Shown here in pieces: positions 57,606 through 64,000 of a stretch of DNA of 64,000 nt. The stretch covers positions 1,302,001 through 1,366,000 of the forward strand of contig JANVFP010000007.1 in the NCBI GenBank assembly GCA_027919835.1, given 5' to 3'. The position numbers and the translations under genes are program-made. Numbering within the stretch: position 1 is the stretch's first letter; every line of letters begins with the position of its first letter. This DNA comes from Lentinula raphanica (Eukaryota; Basidiomycota; Agaricomycetes; Agaricales; Omphalotaceae). A model generated the notes under the pieces. The model saw nothing but the letters and a program-made list of their open reading frames with translations. It searched no databases and was not told where the DNA came from.

Positions 57606-58052
57606 ATGACTCGTCCCGTACTCATATTCCCACTCAGCCTCACCTTCGTCTTTCTCGCATCTACCGTTGCTCCTGCCAGTGAGGTCCTCACTGCTCCGAC
57701 CTCTTTCCATGAGCGCCGTTGGATAGACGACCTCGACCAACCTGATCACTCTCGTTTGTCGAGGATTGCGGTGATCAATGACCATGGGCCTCATCTACAG
57801 GGTTCTAGCACTGCCCTAGCATCTGCGCAGAGACGCGATGTATCCTTCGATATCCTCGATGTTCGTTCGGTCGATTCAAACCGTTACGAGGAACTTGGAG
57901 ACGAACATCAATCCGAGAGGGGGAGCATTGACCACAGGAGGGACCGTCGTCAAGTATTCGATTCGTTCGTCACTTCCCGTTCGGTCGAAAACAAACATGC
58001 TGAGGTTTCCTCAGAACAGGGGGATGCTGGTGGCAATAATAAAAATAATTAA
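57606..58052 (+). CDS. short secreted protein, member M5
   Basis: Single exon, 148 aa. Signal peptide MTRPVLIFPLSLTFVFLAST, with cleavage near VLTA/P. The rest is polar and charged with no Cys, and lacks the helical and repeat exons of M2-M4. It ends in an Asn/Gly-rich stretch directly followed by purine-rich sequence. It has the family promoter, leader and 3' tract. It may be a truncated member that kept only the leader exon and read on into non-homologous DNA, or a genuine short form. Confidence 0.7.
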   Translation: MTRPVLIFPLSLTFVFLASTVAPASEVLTAPTSFHERRWIDDLDQPDHSRLSRIAVINDHGPHLQGSSTALASAQRRDVSFDILDVRSVDSNRYEELGDEHQSERGSIDHRRDRRQVFDSFVTSRSVENKHAEVSSEQGDAGGNNKNN

Positions 58053-58100
58053 AAGAATTCCAAAAAAGGAAAGGGAAGAAAAGGAAGAGAAAGAGGATTG
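58053..58100 (+). other. purine-rich tract after the M5 stop codon
   Basis: About 50 bp of A and G (AAAAAGGAAAGGGAAGAAAA) beginning at the stop. Confidence 0.65.
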
Positions 58101-58401
58101 TCTTTCCTTAAAGTTACAGTTTTGTCCTCCATTACCTCAGTAGGATGTTAATAGCTTCAAAAACATGTTATGTTCAATAAAAGTGTGCTATCTGACATGA
58201 ATTGGTGAGTTGGATCGAGCAACACAAATGAGCTCGAAAAACCCTTTTTTGGATTTCTGTCAACCGGTTCGCAGTATCTTCCGGTTACCGGCACAGATAG
58301 CGATACAAATTAGGAATTATTTTGGCTGATCACACGTTGGCGCTTATGGAACACGGGCGCCTACAGGTTGCTCGCCGCCGCTCACACTACCAAGGAGGAC
58401 A

Positions 58402-58973
58402 TTCACACCAGCGACAACTGGAGTGAAAGTAGAGTAGAGGTAGAGTAGAGGTAGAGGTAGATATGAACTTGGAAGTAGAGGTCACCTCTCTACTTTTAGG
58501 ATGGCTTTCAAAAGTAGAGTTCCACCTTAAACCGAATCAACCGGAGTCAACAGATGCCGAAGTAGAAAGTAGAACAGATGCCGAGCTGACGCCACCGCCG
58601 GAATCACCGGGACTATGCCGAATTGCGGACCCGCCAAAATCTATATACATCTCATTTACCAGTCAAAGATAGCTAGTGGTTTTGAAGTTCTTGGAAGGGT
58701 CTCTAACAGATGGTGGGACCAAATGCATGTTCTTGAATGCGAGTACAGCCTGTAGTGTTGAGACGTTCGGGAGACCCGCTGCCGAGCGGCGCAAGTAAAT
58801 GATAATGCCGGTGGTGGCCGAAATGTGGCACTGTGGCGAGCGCTGTTTTGAACTCAGAAAGTAGAGGTGTTGCTCCTAGACTAGGCTAACACCGCTCCTT
58901 GTAACTTCTCTACTTAGAGCTCCACCTCTACTCTATCTCTACCTCTACTTTGCTCCGTTTTCGCTGGTGTGAA
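58402..58973. mobile_element. MITE-like element with TTCACACCAGCG ends
   Basis: Left end TTCACACCAGCGA and right end TCGCTGGTGTGAA, followed inward on both sides by AAAGTAGAG-TAGAGGTAGAG-type repeats, giving imperfect inverted repeats of about 55 bp. An internal open frame of 69 codons (58463-58672) has no recognisable motif. No clear target duplication. Confidence 0.75.
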
Positions 58974-58980
58974 AGCTCTG

Positions 58981-59523
58981 CTACCAAGTGGCTCGAGTAT
59001 CCCCTGGGAGAAACTTGAAGTCAAAATTTATGCAAAATAGAATTTTTTGTACTTCATTTATTCATTGATAATAAAATTTGATCCTCTGTGAGAGAAATAA
59101 AGAATAGAATGTACCAAAAATATCAATTTGAATCCAAGATTTGACTCCTTTGACCAATAAGGAAAATTCCCCAATTTTGCTAAAATCTGATAGACAATTT
59201 GTTAATTTTCTCCGCTGAGAAAGGAAATGGGCGATGAGCGGGCGCTCAGATCCCCCAACTGGCTCTGATCGCCCATTTCCTTTCTCGGGGGAGAAAATCA
59301 TCAAATTGTGTGCGAAAATTCAATGAAATTGGAACATTTTCCTCAACGGTCAAAAAGACTAAATTTCGCATTCATATTCATTTTTTTTGGTATATTCTGT
59401 TCTTTATTTTTCTCTCAGAGGATAAGATCTTATTTTCAATGAATAAAAGAGGTGTGAAAAATTCTATTTTGCATAAGTTTTGGCTTCAAGTTTCTCCCAG
59501 GGGATACTCGAGCCACTTGGTAG
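58981..59523. mobile_element. hairpin MITE, near-complete inverted repeat
   Basis: The first 40 bp (CTACCAAGTGGCTCGAGTAT..) are the exact complement of the last 40. Complementarity continues, with mismatches, to the centre near 59248, so nearly the whole 543 bp folds back. The centre includes AAAGGAAATGGGCGAT and its complement around GAGCGGGCGCTC. A further ACACTACCAAG at 58385-58395 resembles its terminus extended outwards. Confidence 0.88.
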
Positions 59524-60130
59524 TGTCAGCAATGAGCATTTTAATGCAGCGTCATTGGTAGTGTCAATACTGGGAGGCTTGGCTTGCTGTCAACTCTTCC
59601 TGTGTGCTGGATTCTGGGGATCTTCTTACATCAAGATGACTATGTCCAGTTGAGTATGATTTTTTGCCTTTCTCTTTGTCTACAAGACCGTTACAACCAG
59701 TTACCAACTTTTCAAAAAGTTGTTGTACAAGCTCAGGGTCCTACCACTAAGGGTAGCTCTGTTGTGTATGGGAAAATACACTACTGAGGACTATCCTAGC
59801 AAAAAAATGGTGTGGGTCTGTTAACATTTGATGCATATGTACTATAGACTTTGGCTATGTAGCATCATTATCAGTACTGTTTTGTAGAAAGACACTTAGG
59901 AGGAGTCTGCATTATTTGCTCAATACAGACTGATACAGGGCAGGGGCAAATGCACTACAATATTGACCTCAAAAAACATCTCAAATGCTCAGCGCTCAAC
60001 ACTGTAGATTCACTACAGTACCTACTCGGACGAGCACACTGCCGTCTACTGCCGGTGTGTGAGAATATATAGCCTTCAATGGTATATTACCTAATACAAG
60101 CGCTATCCGGTATCGCTATCTGCCACCAGC
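59524..60130. other. spacer, no supportable gene
   Basis: Short frames only. A TATA-like AATATATAGCC lies at 60063-60073, about 60 bp before the start of the next gene. Confidence 0.4.
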
Positions 60131-60539
60131 ATGAATAGCGAGCCAGAACAGGTAAGTTCTATGATAGAAAGCCATTAGTACACGTTTGACTGACGATGGG
60201 TTTCCTCCTCCTCCTAAGCCTATCGCTTTAGACAACTATGGTCATTCCAACCCTGAGCGATCCTTCCAGGACATCAAGAACGCACAGGAAAGACTCACTC
60301 AACTCAAGGAGACTTTGGAGAAACGCCCCGGCGGCAAAGAGAAATTCGCTGAAGGGAATAGCCAGGTGATCGAAGGACTGTTGGATGATATCCGGGCGAT
60401 AGAGCAGATTGTCGTCGGTCAGAAAGATGCAAAGCAGGAACACGAGGTGAGAGCTGTCTGGGGAAGGTTGAGTGGATTGAGTTATTATTGTGAGGGTGTT
60501 CGAAAGAGTTCCAAGTCGGCGGCGGGGCGGAGGTATTGA
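60131..60539 (+). CDS. small helical protein related to the M2-M4 C-terminal domain (M6)
   Basis: Exons 60131-60151 and 60219-60539 with a 67 bp intron (GTAAGT..CTAAG), phase 0, 113 aa. No signal peptide. After a Pro-rich start it is predicted helical by eye (FQDIKNAQERLTQLKETLEK; VIEGLLDDIRAIEQIVVG). The ending VWGRLSGLSYYCEGVRKSS resembles the LIDRVQGLLSYCKEAAQRAA segment of M2 (shared L-S-Y-C). It lacks the AGAGCTGGTCTC promoter. It could be an intracellular derivative, or a remnant that lost its leader exon. The 7-codon first exon is uncertain. Confidence 0.6.
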
Positions 60540-63189
60540 AAGACACCGCGTAGATTACTAGTTATCGTGTTCTCATTTCTCAACGGTTGTGTTGTGCTTA
60601 GAATGATTATCGATTTCAGCTAAATGGGTATGAGTTGACTGTACACCGTTCGCGTCAATATTTGGTATGGTCTGGCACTAGACATTCACGTACATGATGG
60701 ATAGTTGCGATTCATTCTTGGTCCTCGACAATTTTTTATAAAACAGCCCCAGAGCCCGGTACAGTTCGTCGCATCATCTAAGCCCTGCTATTAGACCTCC
60801 CTTGTGTGTGTGTCTCTCGGCGTAGAAGTTCGGATCTCAAGATTAAGAGAAGTGAGAGTAGAGGAGAGTGGTCGAAGCGGATTGAAAAGGTAGTACTTAC
60901 TACTAGCTAGTAACTTTAAGCGCCCAAAGGCAATCATCGGTCACAAGACATGATGAAGGCGTGGTGCATGAGTCAGAGTCTCAAAGAGCTTTGACTTCTT
61001 CCCGTTCATGTCCATCTCCGTCCATGACAGCTGCGATACCTCGTACTCAATCTCCACCCTTGGCTCGCTGACTGCTCCAGCATAGACTGTTAATATCATT
61101 CCCGAATCCCTATCGCTGTTCGATTCTGCTGTGTGACTGTCCACTCGATTTAGACTTCACTCGGTCCTCGGACGATGCTCGCATTACTTAACTGCCTCTA
61201 TCGTTACTCTTCATTCTCGTGTCGTTTCAACTCGTGCTCATCTTCCATAACTACCTGCCAACACAGTCAAGAGATGTTCGATGGGACTTGTTCGACCTCC
61301 GTAACGAACGGGTCTTTTCTTTCTCATGGGCCTATTCCCTGGCAGACCATCAGAATCCCTGAAACACCGTGACGAGTGAAGATGCAGGTGACGCAGTGAG
61401 GCCATGAGGAAGGTACTTCGAGGGAGTTCAACGTCAATTGTCTTAGCATTTCCCTGTGCGTTCTCAACCTACAACAAACTTTCTTCTTTCTCATCTCTTT
61501 TCGCTACGGAATCTCAAGCAGAGCGTTCAATACTCCATCGTAAACATCCCGAGCACCATAAGCCACAATAAGAGTCTGTGACTCTATTGAAATGGTGAGG
61601 ACACCCGCTTTCTTAGTTGCCCTCGCTGGAAATGAACTCAATTCATTGCGGTCGTAGAAGGTCGTAGATGCAATAATCTCGATCTCTTCAACCTACCTCG
61701 TTTCTGAACGGAACGGTGACTTTTCCACCTGGCACCTACTGGAGCGAAATGGAGCACCTTAAGCGTGTCTGCGAATGGAAGGACCTCAAAAGAGTTCCAT
61801 CGTCAATCTGCTCCAGTGTTTCGCTGTGCGTACCCAGCCTGTATCCCTTCATCCTTTCCAGTCAAATCGAATCCATTTCTCAGGGTACACATCCTTCGCG
61901 CCGTAAAGTATCAACATGACCATCATTAGATACGTTATCTGGGGCCCTCACCGGCACCGCCTAGGTATCGACGATCTCATTGCAGAGATAGGTTCAACAG
62001 GATTTTGGAGGATGAAATGAGGCGTCACCGTTCTCTATAGCCAGCCTCAATAACGTCTTTTCGCCCCCTCTGACTCCGAACTCGCTCTCCGCTCCATGTG
62101 TTTTATTATTCACTTCACCCTCCAAACCGTCTATCTCGCCACCCTCTGCATCTCCATTTCCTCCTTCGTGGGCTTCCGCTTTGACTCTTGACTTTTTCTC
62201 CCTCCCCATCGTCTTCTCCCGGCGCTGCTGAACGATGACTCTGAGCACGTATGCCATCTGTCGTCGGGAGTCTTATCCCCACTTCTCACATTCAATATGG
62301 CATCGAAAAATGAAAAAAGGACGCTTTCAACCGAAATTTTGGACGGAAGGTGTTTGGGGATGTTCGGGGATGAGGGAAGAGAGAGCTTGATTGTACCGGT
62401 TTGGGTTACTTAACGGGCTAGAGAGATACACCTATAGGAGAAATGGAATGAGACGAAGGACTTTGTTCGTACACTACATTCTCTAATCACTCCCCCCCTT
62501 ACTCATCTTGCACGAACATCTCCAGGTTAATGGGCATCCTCCGTCACTTCCACCCTTCACGGCCGTTTTTGGAGCCAGATACGAGTCATGATTGATGTGA
62601 CAATATTTAATTTTGGAGGACTCGAGGAATTTGTGTTTGGATATTCACCGCCGCAGGGCGTCGAATGTATGTAATGACCCAACTATGACCTACCTTTTCC
62701 TTCTCTCCGACAAGCGGTTCAGGTCTGGCTGTAGACTGAGAAGACCATCACGCGCTCATCAGAAGACGGTGTTCTTCAGAGAATGGAGGAATTTTGAAAA
62801 TGCGTGTGTACGCTTCATGAAAAGCTTCGGTCAGACGAACGAGAATCCTTGACGTCACAAAAATGGAATCGTCAGTGCTCATCGAGGATCCCGGAGAACT
62901 CGACGATGGCAGTGGAGAGAGATGCAGGAGGGTTGGAGAGATAAACATCGTCGAAATCATGAAACCAGCCATAAGAGATATCAAGTTGATGATTTTGAGT
63001 GAGCAAGCCAGATGAGGATGTGTGGTTTTGTGAGGGAAAGGGTGATAGTGGTTCGATTCCATGCGGAGTCGATGTTTATTTGACTGTACGTTACTTGAAG
63101 CTTGAAGTCTCACTGGATTGTGGCACTGAAGAATATTGCATGCCGGTAAGGGGTCTTCTATTGATATACTGTAGACAAACAGGCCAGCT
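60540..63189. other. 2.6 kb with no well-supported gene
   Basis: The best open frames are a charged 87-codon one at 61994-62257 (-), starting MAYVLRVIVQQRREKTMGRE, and a 121-codon one at 62748-63113 (-) with a hydrophobic stretch (MAGFMISTMFISPTLL). Neither shows splice structure, promoter or homology I recognise. An AAGCGCCCA box occurs at 60918. Confidence 0.4.
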
Positions 63190-64000
63190 CTAGTCGTACG
63201 TGCTCATCAACGACATCATATAATCGGAGTAGCCCTTCTGCTTCATCACGGGATCTGGAAAAGAGTATTCCCTTCGCCATGCATTTTTTATCTCCTTGTA
63301 AGGTTCAAAGTCCGCCTCCTTGATGACCTCCAATTCTAGTGCGGAGTAGGCGAAAAGGTATAGAGTTTCGAATGATTTCTCGTTGTCGTCAAACACATCA
63401 CGACGCTGAGAATCATCAACGCCCGCGTCCTCCCATGCCAGCTTGATGTGTTCGAAAGTGCTCGAAGTGCTGGCCCTCTGAGAAAATTGTCAATCAACAG
63501 AATAAAACAAATCTATCGAAATCTGATGCACACCTCGCTTTTCAAAAATTCTACAAACCTATCATATATCCTTCGAATCGGCCCATACAAGTACGGTACA
63601 TTGCGAGGCTCATTTCTGTTTTTCGTAGCCAAGAGGAGTTTCTTGAGTGTCGAGCAGTGGCGAGAAATTAGCTTTGTTTTTGCCTCCGCCGATGCCGATT
63701 TGAGGTCGAGCCAGTTTCCTTCTAGTCTGACGAGCCAAGATGTGATAGAGTCTTCATTTTCGAAGAAGCTTATCTGGGATGAAGGAAAACAATCAGCAGG
63801 ATGAAACAAAGCATTCAGGCAATTATAGAAGTTCAATGCAGACCTTAAGGGCTTCGGTAGCCTTGGGATCTGGCACCAATAGATCTCCAACTTCTCCTGG
63901 GCTTTCGAAAAGACCTTTGACATTCCCTGGACCTTTGGTATTTCCTGGACTTTCGACATCTCCTGAACCTTTTCCTCCAACTTCTCCTGGGCCTTCGACA
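63190..64000 (-). CDS. 3' part of an unidentified gene leaving the window on the right
   Basis: Minus strand, at least two exons: beyond 64000 to 63534, then 63477-63190, with a 56 bp intron (donor GTGTGC, acceptor CTCAG) joining ..EFLKSE to RASTSSTFEH.. in phase 0. The visible product is about 250 residues. It starts with a repeated amphipathic tract (SKAQEKLE occurs twice, with VQEMSK / VQEIPK / VQGMSK units between), probably coiled-coil. A mixed region follows (WLVRLEGNWLDLKSASAEAK; YGPIRRIYDRFVEFLK), and it ends MMSLMSTYD. No known domain recognised. The N-terminus is outside the window. Confidence 0.65.

Noticed and set aside
63774..63843. Possible intron in the right-edge gene (donor GTCTGC, acceptor CCCAG)
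   Set aside because: Removing 70 nt breaks the frame, whereas reading straight through is open; treated as exon.

Overview
The window looks like nuclear DNA of a mushroom-forming basidiomycete (Agaricomycetes). Protein-coding genes are split by many roughly 48-70 bp GT-AG introns. It also carries a KDZ transposase with a CxC2-type cysteine cluster, a Plavaka/CACTA-like Tnp2 transposase, and NACHT-ankyrin NOD-like receptors (NLRs) with the N-terminal segment typical of mushroom NLRs. All functional names come from reading the sequence and general family knowledge; no database search was possible.

Layout. 1-297 is the end of an open frame entering from the left. 787-5574 (+) is an intact 11-exon KDZ transposase gene with a solo LTR inside its second intron. 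6184-9400 (-) is an intact 3-exon Tnp2 (Plavaka-like) transposase. 9.4-13 kb holds diverged repeats and no gene I can support. 13.1-16.4 kb (+) is a decayed Ubp3/USP10-type ubiquitin protease gene, followed at 17427-20400 (-) by an intact NACHT-ankyrin NLR. The 3' part of the protease and the NLR recur in the same order at 35.8-41.5 kb as a direct segmental duplication of about 5.8 kb. There the protease is broken at other places and the NLR has a one-base frameshift. Between the two copies lie anonymous repeats (20.6-25.8 kb), a 3.1 kb giant hairpin element (25769-28904), and a nested LTR-retroelement complex (28903-35826).

The right part (41.9-60.5 kb) is an array of lineage-specific genes. 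Five encode proteins with strong signal peptides ending in ..AAP or ..TAP: one at 41.9-43.0 kb (-) and four on + at 47.2, 51.7, 54.6 and 57.6 kb. A sixth, leaderless relative lies at 60.1 kb. The five secreted members share a core promoter: a TATA-like box 34-39 bp before an AGAGCTGGTCTC element. Four of the five have a phase-0 intron right after the leader exon, and the four + members have a purine-rich tract just after the stop. Their C-terminal exons are low-complexity, repeat-rich and partly helical, and differ from gene to gene. I recognise no known family; this array is the best candidate for something undescribed. 58.4-59.5 kb holds two MITE-like inverted-repeat elements. 63190-64000 (-) is the 3' part of another gene that leaves the window.

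How it fits together: the left and centre are a mobile-element graveyard with two intact DNA-transposon transposases. The giant hairpin element has ends homologous to the right end of the KDZ element, so it is plausibly mobilised by a KDZ transposase. The NLR pair and the secreted-protein array are both locally duplicating, repeat-rich and fast-diverging, as expected of recognition or effector-type genes in fungi; that role is inference.
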